DNA of 64,000 nucleotides from Halogranum rubrum (lineage in GTDB: Archaea; Halobacteriota; Halobacteria; Halobacteriales; Haloferacaceae): the NCBI RefSeq assembly GCF_900114455.1, contig NZ_FOTC01000001.1, forward strand, positions 1,327,058 to 1,391,057. The letters are read 5' to 3'. The notes below the pieces were generated by a model. That model was not told where the DNA came from. It saw only the letters and a program-made list of their open reading frames with translations, and did not search any database. Positions 16,759-25,974 of the stretch are shown here, in pieces (the first letter of the stretch is position 1; every line of letters begins with the position of its first letter). A program made the translations under genes and the position numbers.

Positions 16759-17598
16759 TCACTGGGCGCAGAATCGGAGGCTGACGCCGTCCGGGTCACC
16801 GACTTCGAACCCGTCCGCGACGTCTGTAGTCGACACGTCGGCGTCCGCGAGCCGTCGCCGGACCGCGGCGAGCGTCTCCGCGTCGCCGACGACGAACTCG
16901 AACCACGCGAGACCACGCCCGCCGGGTGGTCGAGTGCGACCGTTCCACGTGTTGAGTCCGAGGTGGTGGTGGTAGTCCCCCGCCGCGACGAACAGTGCCG
17001 ACGGCATCTCGGTCTGAAGTCGGAGTCCGAGCGTGTCGACGTAGAACGCTTTGGACGCATCTATCGACGAGACTTCGAGGTGGACGTGCCCGACGGTCGT
17101 TCCTGCGGGAGCGTCCGCCGACCCGTCGGACTGTGCCGCGAGTTCGTCGACGTCGAGCGGTATCGTTCCGATCTCTATCGTTCCGTCGTCGGCGCGCGGC
17201 CACTCCGCTCGCGGTCGGTCCCAGTATATCTCGACGCCGTTGCCCTCGGGGTCGCTGAGATAGAGCGCCTCGCTCACGTAGTGGTCGGACGCTCCGCTCA
17301 ACCGAGCGTGCTCACGAATCCGGTCGAGTGCCGCGCCGAGTGCGGCGCGCGTCGGGAGCAGAAACGCGGTGTGAAACAGTCCAGTCTGGTCTCGACGGCG
17401 CGGCGGCGCCTCCTCGTCCTCGGTCAAGACGAGAAGCGGCGTCTCGCCAGCGCCGAGTGTGGCCGCGTTCGTGTCCCGTGTCTGGACCGTGAGACCGACC
17501 ACGTCGGTGTAGAACTCGACCGTCTCGTCGAGGTTCGCCACGACGAGTGCCGTACGTCCGATTCGTGCGGTGTCCAGAACGAGTGGCGACGGCGTCAC
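16759..17598 (-). CDS. VOC-family dioxygenase/glyoxalase (CatE-like, two VOC domains)
   Basis: 279 residues with two vicinal-oxygen-chelate modules, about 10-130 and 165-279. The first has IGRTALVVANLDETVEFYTD and DPEGNGVEIYWDR. The second has GHVHLEVSSIDASKAFYVD and a His-rich AAGDYHHHLGLNTW. His in HTAF and HVH and Glu in VEIYW are plausible metal ligands. Relatives are called catechol-2,3-dioxygenases. The gene begins 3 bases after the SDR gene stop, so the two form an operon. A dead fragment of a close relative lies at 5974-6092. Confidence 0.85.
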   Translation of the reverse strand: MTPSPLVLDTARIGRTALVVANLDETVEFYTDVVGLTVQTRDTNAATLGAGETPLLVLTEDEEAPPRRRDQTGLFHTAFLLPTRAALGAALDRIREHARLSGASDHYVSEALYLSDPEGNGVEIYWDRPRAEWPRADDGTIEIGTIPLDVDELAAQSDGSADAPAGTTVGHVHLEVSSIDASKAFYVDTLGLRLQTEMPSALFVAAGDYHHHLGLNTWNGRTRPPGGRGLAWFEFVVGDAETLAAVRRRLADADVSTTDVADGFEVGDPDGVSLRFCAQ

Positions 17599-17601
17599 GA
17601 C

Positions 17602-18237
17602 TCAGTACCCGACGCCGCGGAGCGTGCGAACCCCTTCCTCGTTCTCCAGTTCGTCGACGAAGGCGACGGCGAAGTCTTCCATCGAGATGTAGCTGTCGCC
17701 GTCGTCGTCGACGACGAGTTCACCGTCACTGGTTCGGTACTCGCCGGTCCGCTCGCCCGGTTCGATGAGCGCCGCCGGAGCGAGGTACGTCCAGTCGAGG
17801 GCAGAAGACTCGATGACACCGTAGGCGTCGATAGCCGCGCGAGCGACCGGTTCCCACTCGTCGGGGAACTCTTCGGTGTCGACGAGTCGCGTCCCGGGGG
17901 CGACTTCGAGAACACCCGCGCCGCCGGTCCAGACGAGTCGGTCGACACCCGTCTCCTGCAGGCCCTCGACGACTGCCTCGGCCATCTCGACGAGGACGTC
18001 GACGCCCTCGTCCTCGGACGGACCGAGTGCGGACGCGACCGCATCGTGACCTTCCGCGAGAGCGGCGACGTCGTTCGGGTCCGTCGCGTCGCCGGCGACG
18101 GCCTCGAAGTCCGGGTCGTCGACGCCCTCTATATCGCCGCTCCGAGAGACACCGGTCACCTCGTGGTCACGACTCAGCAGTTCGTCCGTGATTCGTCGTC
18201 CGATTCGTCCGCTCGCGCCGAAGAGTAGTACGTGCAT
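17602..18237 (-). CDS. NAD(P)-binding SDR/NmrA-like reductase
   Basis: 211 residues. MHVLLFGASGRIGRRITDEL is the extended/atypical SDR Rossmann loop, and the rest fits NAD(P)H-binding (NmrA-like, SDR-a5) proteins. The usual YxxxK pair is not evident, as is common in atypical SDRs. I chose ATG at 18237 over an upstream in-frame start. It heads an operon with the VOC gene and is divergent from an HxlR regulator at 18366, the usual layout for regulator-controlled redox-stress genes. Confidence 0.85.
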   Translation of the reverse strand: MHVLLFGASGRIGRRITDELLSRDHEVTGVSRSGDIEGVDDPDFEAVAGDATDPNDVAALAEGHDAVASALGPSEDEGVDVLVEMAEAVVEGLQETGVDRLVWTGGAGVLEVAPGTRLVDTEEFPDEWEPVARAAIDAYGVIESSALDWTYLAPAALIEPGERTGEYRTSDGELVVDDDGDSYISMEDFAVAFVDELENEEGVRTLRGVGY

Positions 18238-18303
18238 GGTGTGTCTGTGTTCGGTGAGTAGTTCGGTTGACTGCTCGTCGGAGACGGCAGTCATCTCTTC
18301 ACA

Positions 18304-18314
18304 CCAACTATTGG
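18304..18314. promoter_or_regulatory. Possible HxlR operator
   Basis: CCAA-CTA-TTGG is a perfect short palindrome in the 128-base divergent region between the SDR and HxlR genes. A weaker TTG-N2-CAA element occurs at 18349-18356. Placement between divergent genes suits an autoregulating HxlR protein. The motif is short and could be chance. Confidence 0.35.
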
Positions 18315-18365
18315 ACCGTGACCGTCATATAGCTCAGCGAACGTCGAGTTGACCAAGTAACACCG

Positions 18366-18710
18366 ATGTCATCGCACGAGAACCTCGAAGAGAAGTACAG
18401 CGACTGCCCGGTCATCAAGACGCTCGAAGAAATCGGCTCGCGGTGGCGGATGACCGTCATCCACGTACTCAGGGAGGGCGAACTCCGATTCAACGAACTC
18501 AAGCGTGCGACGGACGCGAACTCCCAGACGCTCTCTCGTGTCCTGGAAGACTTAGAGGAGAAGGGCTACGTCGAGCGACGCGTCGAAGAGGCCAGTCCCG
18601 TCGCCGTTTACTACTCGCTCACGGAGAAAGGCGAAGAACTTCACACGGCGTTCGACGAGATTCACCGGTGGGGCGAGAAGTGGATGCAGACCGACGACGA
18701 GACGGCGTGA
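18366..18710 (+). CDS. HxlR-family winged-helix transcriptional regulator
   Basis: 114 residues. The pattern is CPVIKTLEEIGSRWRMTVIH, then LRFNELKRAT, SQTLSRVLEDLEEKGYVERR and YYSLTEKGEEL, the canonical HxlR winged helix. The N-terminal Cys before PVI is the position used for redox or electrophile sensing in many HxlR proteins. Its divergent neighbours are an SDR and a VOC dioxygenase, so it probably controls them in response to electrophiles or quinones. Confidence 0.92.
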   Translation: MSSHENLEEKYSDCPVIKTLEEIGSRWRMTVIHVLREGELRFNELKRATDANSQTLSRVLEDLEEKGYVERRVEEASPVAVYYSLTEKGEELHTAFDEIHRWGEKWMQTDDETA

Positions 18711-18934
18711 GGTGCCAACAACACCAGCCAATCGACTGGGGCGACGACAGCGGAACGACCCGGAGGATGACGGACGAGAGGAGCGACACGAGGACGAAGA
18801 CCAACACCGCCAGTGTCGCCAGCGACTCGAAGGACGACGGCCATCGTCGTCCCTCCCCTCGGTTGCTCTCGGCGGTACCGGAGTCGGATGGAGTCGGCGG
18901 TGCTCGCGTCGCGTCGTCTCCGGCAGACGTCGAC

Positions 18935-19906
18935 TCAGTCCGTATCGGCGGAGACGGCACAGCGAAAGCCGACGTGACTCGTCGAGGTGTCGACCGGTTC
19001 CGGATACCGCGCGGCGGGACGGTATCGCTGACAGTAGTTGGGTGCACAGAGGTGTGAGCCACCTTTCAACACTTTCCGAGGCGTGCGTGCGGGGTCGAAT
19101 GGGTCGACACTGGCCGCTTCCGTCCCGCCTCTGGGATTCTCCGGTGTACAGCAGGTCGGTGTCGTGTCACTCCTGCCGACAGCGAACCAGTCGCTGGTCC
19201 ACTCCCAGACGTTGCCGATGGTGTCGACGAGTCCGTACCCGTTGGCGGGGAACGATCCGACGGGTGAGGTCCTGACGTGTCCGTCTGCCCCGGTGTTCTG
19301 CCACGGAAACGTTCCCTGCCACGTGTTCGCCATCAGTTCACCCTCGGGTGTGAGTTCGTCGCCCCACGCGAACGTCGCGCCGTCGAGTCCGCCGCGAGAC
19401 GCGCGTTCGTGCTCCGCCTCGGTCGGGAGACGCTTGCCCGCCCACTCGGCGTAGGCGACGGCGTCTTCGTAGGCGACGTGGACGACGGGATGGTCGAGCC
19501 ACTCGGATAGGTCGCTCTCGGGGCCGAGTGGCTGTCGCCAGTTCGCGTCCGGGACGTACTGCCACCAGTTACTCGGATTCCGCAGGTCCACTGGCCCGTC
19601 CGGCGGAACGAACACGGCCGACCCGGGAACGAGCAACGCCGGGTCGGCATCGGGATACTCCTCGGGTCGTGGCGGCCGTTCGGCCAGCGTCACGTATCCA
19701 GTCGCGTCGACGAACTCGCGGAACGCGGCCGTCGTCACCGGTGTCCGGTCTATCCAGAACCCGTCGACGCCGACCTGTCGCGCGGGTCGCTCCTCGGGAT
19801 AGTGCTCGTCCGACCCCATCGAAAACTCACCACCGGGAATCCACACGACGTCGTCGGCAGGTCGATTCGTCGGTGCGTCTCGCTGTGGTGAGGCGTCGGA
19901 ACTCAT
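18935..19906 (-). CDS. Formylglycine-generating enzyme (sulfatase-modifying factor) family protein
   Basis: 323 residues. WIPGGEFSMGSDEHYPEERP opens the FGE fold, followed by YAEWAGKRLPTEAEHERASR and TIGNVWEWTSDW. Near the end, GGSHLCAPNYCQRYRPAAR keeps both cysteines (spacing C-x4-C) that bind copper and catalyse oxidation of a target Cys to formylglycine in true FGEs. It is therefore likely a catalytically competent FGE and not merely a fold relative. No sulfatase is encoded within the window, so its substrate lies elsewhere. Confidence 0.9.
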   Translation of the reverse strand: MSSDASPQRDAPTNRPADDVVWIPGGEFSMGSDEHYPEERPARQVGVDGFWIDRTPVTTAAFREFVDATGYVTLAERPPRPEEYPDADPALLVPGSAVFVPPDGPVDLRNPSNWWQYVPDANWRQPLGPESDLSEWLDHPVVHVAYEDAVAYAEWAGKRLPTEAEHERASRGGLDGATFAWGDELTPEGELMANTWQGTFPWQNTGADGHVRTSPVGSFPANGYGLVDTIGNVWEWTSDWFAVGRSDTTPTCCTPENPRGGTEAASVDPFDPARTPRKVLKGGSHLCAPNYCQRYRPAARYPEPVDTSTSHVGFRCAVSADTD

Positions 19907-20034
19907 GGCTGTATGCTTCTCACTTCTCTCGTCTCACTTCCCGACGAAACGGGAATCGACTTCACAGTTGGTGAGAAAACGACATAACTCTATGTCAGTC
20001 TGCGGCAGAGTCTCTTCGAAGCGAGCCCAGTGTC

Positions 20035-21828
20035 TCACTCATCCGAACGGTCGATTTCGGCGCCCTCGTCGTCTGTAGATGCCGTATATCGGGTGGTGTC
20101 ACTACCACTGTCGTTTGTATCGTCGCCCCTACTGTCGGTGTCGTCGTCGAGACTGACACCAGCCTTCGCCAGTTGGCGACGCCAGTACGGGTCGAACTGC
20201 GGCGGAAGCGGTTCCTCGACGGACCACACCTCGGTCAACACGCGGTCGAGTTCGACCTGCACGTCTGCCAAGAGACGCTCGCCGACGTCACTGCCGATGT
20301 CACCGCGTTGCATCGCATCACGAATCGCTTGGTACTCCGCGACGAGGATGCGATGTTGCGCGAGTCGTTCCTCGTGTTCTCGGACGGACGGATGTCGGTC
20401 GAGGAGTGACTCGATGGCCGCTTCGAGCGCTCGCCGTTGGCGTCTGTAGACGGTGGTCACCGCTTCGAACGAACTCGTCGAGAGTCGGTCGTCGTCGTGG
20501 AGGTGCGTTGCAGTTTCCAGGGCAGCGTCGACGCCGTATCGCTGCCCGACGAGCGCCTGATAGAGTCGCTGTGGCGGTCGTTGCTTGCTGATTCCGACTC
20601 GGTCGATGAGCGCGCTCATCGTGGTGCCGTTGACCAACAGGGTGAACGCAGCGACGCCGAACACCAGCGCCGAGAGTTGTTCTTCGAGCGGACGAGTGAA
20701 CGCTTCAGAGACGCCGAGCACGAGCGCGATAGAGGTGGACGCGTGGATACCACTCCACGCGAGGACGTGCTGATACGAAACCGAGAGTGGGCTGTCGATC
20801 CATCGGTTGAGCAGACCGACGAGTGGGTAGATGACGACGGCCCGCGCGACGAAGACGAGGACGATTGCACCGACGATTTCGAGTCCGTATTCGACGATGA
20901 GGTCGAACGGCGTGACGATTCCGAGCGCCACGAACAGGAGTGTGTTCGCGACGAAGGCGGCGTAGCCCCAGATGGCTTCGACGGTGAAACGAGTCTCCGG
21001 AGACACGCCTTTTCGACCCGGCCGAGATGCGAGGAACACGCCAGCAGTGAGCGTGCCGATGACCCCACTGCTTCCGAGGAGGTCGAGGAACAGATAGACG
21101 CCGTAGGCGACGAGGACGGAGATGACGACGGCCGTCAACTCGTCGTCTACGAGGACGATGAGTTCGTGCGCGACGTACCCGACTGCGGCACCGACGAGTG
21201 CACCGCCAACCAGTGCAACGAAGATTCCCACAGTTACGTCGACGAGGAACACTCTCGGGGAGACGATATCGGCGACTGCGACACCCTGTGACTCCGCTTC
21301 GACGATTATCGCCAACACCGTCGAGTAGACGACGATGGAGACACCGTCGTTCAGGAGGCTCTCACCCTCGACGAGGACGGCGAGTCGCTCGGGGACGCCA
21401 ATCTCCTCGAAGACGGCGAGAATCGAGACGGGGTCGGTCGGCATGATTATCGCTCCGAACAGGAGCGCAACGGCGAGTGTGAACCCGTAGACGGTCACGC
21501 CTGCAGCGGCGATGATGGCGATAGAGACGAGCAAGCCGACGACGGCGAGTGCGAGTATGGGAAGCAGGTTCTCCCGGAATGCGTCGACGTCGATGGTCAC
21601 GGCGTCGTTGAATATCAATGCCGGGAGGAGCGCCAACAGGATGAACTCCGACGTGAGTTCGACGTCGACCGGTGACCCGACGAGCGAGACGAGCAACCCT
21701 GCGACGAGGAGGCCAGTCGTGTACTGGAGACGCGGGTACCGCGAAGCGACGAGACCGACGGCTCCGGCGATCGCGAAGAGATAGAGCACGACGAGCAGTT
21801 GTTCCTCGACTCCCGCCATACCCATCAT
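20035..21828 (-). CDS. NhaP-type Na+/H+ antiporter (CPA1 family)
   Basis: 597 residues. About twelve membrane helices span residues 10-410, followed by a ~185-residue acidic cytoplasmic tail. The transport core has MPTDPVSILAVFEEIGVPER and VEGESLLNDGVSIVVYS. The Asn-Asp of LLNDG is the CPA1 ion-binding pair. It should expel Na+ in exchange for H+, a basic need in halophiles. The start ATG at 21828 has in-frame alternatives at 21825 and 21819. Confidence 0.9.
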   Translation of the reverse strand: MMGMAGVEEQLLVVLYLFAIAGAVGLVASRYPRLQYTTGLLVAGLLVSLVGSPVDVELTSEFILLALLPALIFNDAVTIDVDAFRENLLPILALAVVGLLVSIAIIAAAGVTVYGFTLAVALLFGAIIMPTDPVSILAVFEEIGVPERLAVLVEGESLLNDGVSIVVYSTVLAIIVEAESQGVAVADIVSPRVFLVDVTVGIFVALVGGALVGAAVGYVAHELIVLVDDELTAVVISVLVAYGVYLFLDLLGSSGVIGTLTAGVFLASRPGRKGVSPETRFTVEAIWGYAAFVANTLLFVALGIVTPFDLIVEYGLEIVGAIVLVFVARAVVIYPLVGLLNRWIDSPLSVSYQHVLAWSGIHASTSIALVLGVSEAFTRPLEEQLSALVFGVAAFTLLVNGTTMSALIDRVGISKQRPPQRLYQALVGQRYGVDAALETATHLHDDDRLSTSSFEAVTTVYRRQRRALEAAIESLLDRHPSVREHEERLAQHRILVAEYQAIRDAMQRGDIGSDVGERLLADVQVELDRVLTEVWSVEEPLPPQFDPYWRRQLAKAGVSLDDDTDSRGDDTNDSGSDTTRYTASTDDEGAEIDRSDE

Positions 21829-21899
21829 CTACGAAACTTGACGGGATAACCGCTCACACGGATTTCACCGACAGTCAGAACGAACCGACATCTGCGCGT

Positions 21900-23189
21900 C
21901 TACGGGGCGACGCCACGAATCCACTCCGAGAGGTCGGTGACGACGTTCTCGGCGACGTTGCCGCCGAAGTAGAGGGAGAGCGGGACGGTGGGGGCGAACC
22001 CCTCCTGAAAGTAGTGGTCGAGGCCGTCGTAGAACTCGACTCGGCTTCCGTTGGGGAGGTCGATAGCTTGCCACTGCTCGAACTCCCCTCGAAGCCACGT
22101 CGCGAGTTCCGGTTGTCGCTCGTCGTCGGCACGCCTGTTCTTGGCGACGAACACGGGACAGTCGAGACGACTAGCGATGTCGGTCGGGTCGTGCTCGGCG
22201 GTGCTGCGGTACCACGTCCCTGGCCGCCCCCAGAACGTCTCGTCGTCCTCGAAGTCGCCCTCGGCGATGCGGCGTGCCGTCTCACGGTCCGTTTCGAGTT
22301 GGGCTTCCTCTTCTTCGTCGAGATTGCCGTCGATATCGAACTCGTAGCGGACGAAGTCGAAGTCGTCCGGGTCGAACGTCCAGTGTGCACTGCCGTCCAG
22401 ATTCACCACGCCCGCGACGTCGCCGTGTCGCTCGGCGATTCGCGGCGCGGCCATCCCACCTTGGCTGTGGCCGACGACGAACACGGCGTCCTCGGCTACT
22501 TCGTCGGCCGCGACGAGTTCGTCCACCGCCGCGACTGCGTCGTCGACGACGACCCGGTCGAGCGTGAACGCCTCGTCGGGGACGTCGTGTTCCGCGAGTC
22601 GCTTCTCGTACCGGAGCGTCGCGATTCCGTCGCCCGCGAGACCCCACGCGACGTCCTTGAGAATCTTCGAATTTCCCGCGCTTCCGTCCGGGTCGTGGAT
22701 ACCCGCCCCGTGGACGAGGACGACGGCCGGGAAGGGGCCATCCCCCTCGGGTACGGCGAGCACACCATCGAGGTCGACGTCACCGGCGTCGACGGACACC
22801 TCGCGCTCGGTGAACGCGCTCTCGTCGGCGTACTCTGGGATTTCGTACTCAGGGGCGAACGAGAAACCCGAGATACCGCCGTCGTCGACGCCGACGGTGG
22901 CCGTCTCGGTTCCTGCCGCGAAGTCGAGGACGACTGTCGCCGCGTCGTCGTCGACGCGTATCTCGCCGACTCCGCTCGACGCCCCGTACTGGCCGTAGAG
23001 CCCCCACCAGTACTGTTCGAGGGCGTCCTCGGCGGTCATCTCCTCCTCACGAAACTCGTCGGGGAACGCGTCGACGACCGCTTCTCGGCCGTCGTCGGTC
23101 AGCAGGTCGGCCGCGTCGGCGAACGATTCGTCGAGAAATCGCGTCGCGAACGTGCGGGCCGCCTCTTTCGGGTCGCTCGTGGGAACCAT
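21900..23189 (-). CDS. Alpha/beta hydrolase with N-terminal DUF3887-like domain
   Basis: 429 residues. The first ~110 residues (RTFATRFLDESFADAADLLT) resemble the DUF3887/NTF2-like module often fused to hydrolases. The hydrolase starts near LDGVLAVPEGDGPFPAVVLVHGAG, with the oxyanion segment HGAG, the nucleophile Ser in VVGHSQGGMAAP, and the catalytic His in YDGLDHYF close to the C-terminus. It is probably a cytoplasmic esterase of unknown substrate. I chose ATG at 23189. Confidence 0.88.
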   Translation of the reverse strand: MVPTSDPKEAARTFATRFLDESFADAADLLTDDGREAVVDAFPDEFREEEMTAEDALEQYWWGLYGQYGASSGVGEIRVDDDAATVVLDFAAGTETATVGVDDGGISGFSFAPEYEIPEYADESAFTEREVSVDAGDVDLDGVLAVPEGDGPFPAVVLVHGAGIHDPDGSAGNSKILKDVAWGLAGDGIATLRYEKRLAEHDVPDEAFTLDRVVVDDAVAAVDELVAADEVAEDAVFVVGHSQGGMAAPRIAERHGDVAGVVNLDGSAHWTFDPDDFDFVRYEFDIDGNLDEEEEAQLETDRETARRIAEGDFEDDETFWGRPGTWYRSTAEHDPTDIASRLDCPVFVAKNRRADDERQPELATWLRGEFEQWQAIDLPNGSRVEFYDGLDHYFQEGFAPTVPLSLYFGGNVAENVVTDLSEWIRGVAP

Positions 23190-23273
23190 CGGTCGCGTCG
23201 TAATTACCGGGCGCACGGCAAATATGTTGACACGTTCGGACGGCCCGTTCGATAGTGCCTATCGACGCCGTGT

Positions 23274-24527
23274 TCACTCGTGTGTCGCGTCCCGCCGGAC
23301 GAGGCTATCGTCGGCAAGGTAGCTCTGGAGGACGCGGATGTCGTCTTCGAGCGTCTTGCTGTGGCTGCGCAGGAGTTCCCCCGTCGCTTGGTCTCTCATC
23401 CGGTCTGCGAGTTCGATATGTTCGCGGAACTGCACCGCGAGCGTCGAGTAGCCGTCGAGGTCACGTTCGACCGACGAGCGAACGTCGTATCGGTGGGCGT
23501 CTTCGATGTACAGCGGCGCGTGTTGGCGAACTCCCTTCGGGCCACAGACCGGGACGCCACCGAGCGCGTGAACCCGGATAGCGAGCGTGTCGGTGACGTC
23601 GCTGAGGCGGTCGGCGGCCGCCACGAGGAAGTCGTCGACGTGTCCCCACTCGGCCCCTTCGACGGTCCAGTAGTGTTTGCGCACCTGATTGAACAGGATG
23701 TAGAGCCCCGAGAGGTCGCTGTTCAGCGCTCGAATCAGTTCCTCGGCGACGCGCGGGTCGAGTCGGAGCTCGTTCTCGACGACGGTGTCCCACCGTTGAC
23801 GCAGGTGAGTGTCGTCGGGTCGCCGAAGGTGAGATGGATGTTCTGCTCTCGTGTCCGTCCGTTTCGACCCGTCAGAGTGGGTTTGGCCGGTGTCTGCAGT
23901 ATCTGCGTTGTCTGCGACGTCTGCAGTGTCGATGGCATCGACATCGTCCGTCGCCTCCGCGCGGACGAGCGTGTCGGCTTCGAGGAGTTGGTCGAGACGG
24001 TCGGCGTCCCGTTCGAGCAGTTCGAGATGTCGGCTCAACCGCTCTCCCGTAGCCGAGTCGCCCATCCGGTCTGCGAGTCCGACGTGCTCGCGCACGCTCT
24101 CGACGAGCGTCGCGTAGGCCGCACGGTCACCCTCCAACGAGGCGCGTAGGTCGTAGCGGTCTTCGGCTTCGAGATGGACCGCCGCGTGCTCTTGAATCGT
24201 CGCCGGTGTGGTCGGCGGAATCCCGCCGAGTTCGACGATTCGGAACGCGAGTTCGTCGGTGACGTCGCCGACCCGTCTGTACATCTGTTTGAGCGCGGAC
24301 GCGACTTGCCCGAGTTCGGCACCCTCTGCGGTCCAGTAGTGTTTCCGGAGGAGGTAGAAGAGGTTGAACGAACCAGCGTGGTCGACGGCGAGTGCGTCGA
24401 CGAGTGCCGTCGTGACGTCTCGGTCGAGGCGGAGAGCGTTCGCCTCGACGGTTCCCCACTCTTGGAGACGGGCGCCGGACTCGGGGGTCCGAACCAACCG
24501 ACCGCGTTTCGTCGCCACTTCAGTCAC
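23274..24527 (-). CDS. Tandem Dps-like (ferritin-superfamily) protein
   Basis: 417 residues with a GTG start. Two ferritin-like four-helix modules, about 20-185 and 240-410, are joined by an acidic Asp/Thr-rich linker. Both contain RKHYWT-EGAE and LGG-P segments of Dps proteins. Dps oxidises and stores iron and shields DNA. Aligned to canonical Dps, the ferroxidase His position reads Tyr (HYW in place of HW), the helix-B His/Asp are missing, and the last Glu is Phe or Ile. Iron oxidation may therefore be weak or lost unless the neighbouring His substitutes. It is monocistronic. Confidence 0.8.
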   Translation of the reverse strand: MTEVATKRGRLVRTPESGARLQEWGTVEANALRLDRDVTTALVDALAVDHAGSFNLFYLLRKHYWTAEGAELGQVASALKQMYRRVGDVTDELAFRIVELGGIPPTTPATIQEHAAVHLEAEDRYDLRASLEGDRAAYATLVESVREHVGLADRMGDSATGERLSRHLELLERDADRLDQLLEADTLVRAEATDDVDAIDTADVADNADTADTGQTHSDGSKRTDTRAEHPSHLRRPDDTHLRQRWDTVVENELRLDPRVAEELIRALNSDLSGLYILFNQVRKHYWTVEGAEWGHVDDFLVAAADRLSDVTDTLAIRVHALGGVPVCGPKGVRQHAPLYIEDAHRYDVRSSVERDLDGYSTLAVQFREHIELADRMRDQATGELLRSHSKTLEDDIRVLQSYLADDSLVRRDATHE

Positions 24528-24736
24528 CGCCCGGTGACGGCGTAGGTAGAGAGTGTGTGAAAGCAGTGTTCGCGATGGCTGCGTCGCCGACGACGGGTCC
24601 GGTCTGGTGGCGAAGAGAGTCGATGAGCGTCATAGCTGTACGCCCATTCGTAACCCACTGTCTTGACTATTGGTAACTTACTGCACGACAGATGCCGGAC
24701 ACCGAATCGGACGCGGAACCGACTCTGACGGAGACG

Positions 24737-25891
24737 CTACAGTCCGGCCACGTCTTCGATGGCGTCGGTCAGCGCCTCGATGGACTCGACGTCGTGTTCA
24801 CCCATGTGACCGATGCGGAACGTCTCCTCGCCGAGCGTCGACCCGTAGCCGTTCGAGAAGGCCATGTCGTACTCCTCGGAGACCTGCTCGATGGTCGCGG
24901 CGACGTCGATTCGCTGGGTGTTCTCGATACAGGCCACCGTCTGGGACTCGTAGCCCTCCTCGGGGAACATGGCGAAGTGTTCGTTCGCCCAGTCGCGAGT
25001 GTACTCTGCCATCTCCTCGTGGCGCTTCGAGCGACCCTCGTGACCTTCGTCGAGCATGTACTTCATCTGCTTTCGGTAGGCCAGCATGATGGGAATCGCG
25101 GGCGTCGAGTGCGTCTGACCCTTCCGGTCGTAGTAGTCGAACGCGCGCTGGAACCCGCCGTACCACGACGCGGAGTCCTTCGAGACTTCGCGGTCGTAAG
25201 CATCGTCGCTCACGACGCAGACGGCCAGTCCCGGCGGCATCGCGAACGCCTTCTGCGTGGAGGCGAAGATGACGTCGATGTCGTGCGCGTCGATGTCGAC
25301 GTAGTCACCGCCCAGCGCCGACACCGCGTCGACGACGAAGTAGGTGTCCGGATACTCGGCGACGACGTCGCCGATCTCCTCGATTGGGTTCCGCACGCCG
25401 GTCGAACTCTCGTTCATCACGCAGGAGACGACGTCGTACTTGCCGTCGCTCTGGTCGAGCACCTCGCGCACGTCCTCGGGTTTGACGGCCTTCCCCCACT
25501 CGTACTCCAACCTGTCGACGTTCTTCCCGAGTCGCTCGGCCACGTTGGCGTGGCGTTCGCTGAAACTCCCACAGGTCGTACACAGGATGTTCTCGTCGAC
25601 GAGGTTGAGCGTCGACGCCTCCCAGAACTCCGTGCCCGACGCCGTTAGAATCATGAGGTCGTTGTCGGTGCCGAGGAACTCCTTCGTGTCCTCGACGATG
25701 GTCGTGTAGAGGTCGGTCATGCGGTCCATGCGGTGGCCGAACATCGGCTGGCACATGGCCTCGATGACGTCTTCGCGGACCTCGGTCGGACCGGGGATGT
25801 ACAGCGTCTTCTCCGGATAGTCGTCTCTGTATTCGCGTTTTTCGGTCACGGAAGCCACCTGAGTACGAGCCACTGTGTAGCGCGATGGCAT
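24737..25891 (-). CDS. Class V aminotransferase (alanine-glyoxylate / serine-pyruvate type)
   Basis: 384 residues. PGPTEVREDVIEAM and FGHRMDRM open the fold as in serine-pyruvate and alanine-glyoxylate transaminases. TASGTEFWEAS binds the PLP phosphate, and VDAVSALGGDYVDID precedes FASTQKAFAMPPG with the Schiff-base Lys. It transfers amino groups to or from glyoxylate or pyruvate. Glyoxylate is an intermediate of the methylaspartate cycle encoded at the right end of the window, but a link is only inferred. I chose ATG at 25891; GTG at 25852 is possible. Confidence 0.9.
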   Translation of the reverse strand: MPSRYTVARTQVASVTEKREYRDDYPEKTLYIPGPTEVREDVIEAMCQPMFGHRMDRMTDLYTTIVEDTKEFLGTDNDLMILTASGTEFWEASTLNLVDENILCTTCGSFSERHANVAERLGKNVDRLEYEWGKAVKPEDVREVLDQSDGKYDVVSCVMNESSTGVRNPIEEIGDVVAEYPDTYFVVDAVSALGGDYVDIDAHDIDVIFASTQKAFAMPPGLAVCVVSDDAYDREVSKDSASWYGGFQRAFDYYDRKGQTHSTPAIPIMLAYRKQMKYMLDEGHEGRSKRHEEMAEYTRDWANEHFAMFPEEGYESQTVACIENTQRIDVAATIEQVSEEYDMAFSNGYGSTLGEETFRIGHMGEHDVESIEALTDAIEDVAGL

Positions 25892-25974
25892 GGTGTTTTT
25901 GATTCCCGCCAATACGGATGACCGCGGGAGACGGGGAGAGGAGAGAACGACGACGGGACGGGAGAGACCCGTGC

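Noticed and set aside
16579-18228. 549-codon plus-strand frame across the VOC and SDR genes
   Set aside because: Both underlying minus-strand genes have clear families and a tight operon junction. The plus frame is their antisense shadow. Its resemblance to an ORF near 6000 led instead to the VOC pseudogene call.
18720-18934. Hydrophobic minus-strand stretch that could encode one membrane helix, between the HxlR and FGE genes
   Set aside because: The helix-like run lacks an appropriate nearby start codon in its frame, and extension would overlap the FGE gene. A small protein is possible but not supported.
21672-23255. 527-codon plus-strand frame opposite the alpha/beta hydrolase
   Set aside because: It mirrors the hydrolase codons (Val/Arg/Asp-rich antisense pattern) and has no motif, while the minus strand has GHSQGG and a full hydrolase fold.
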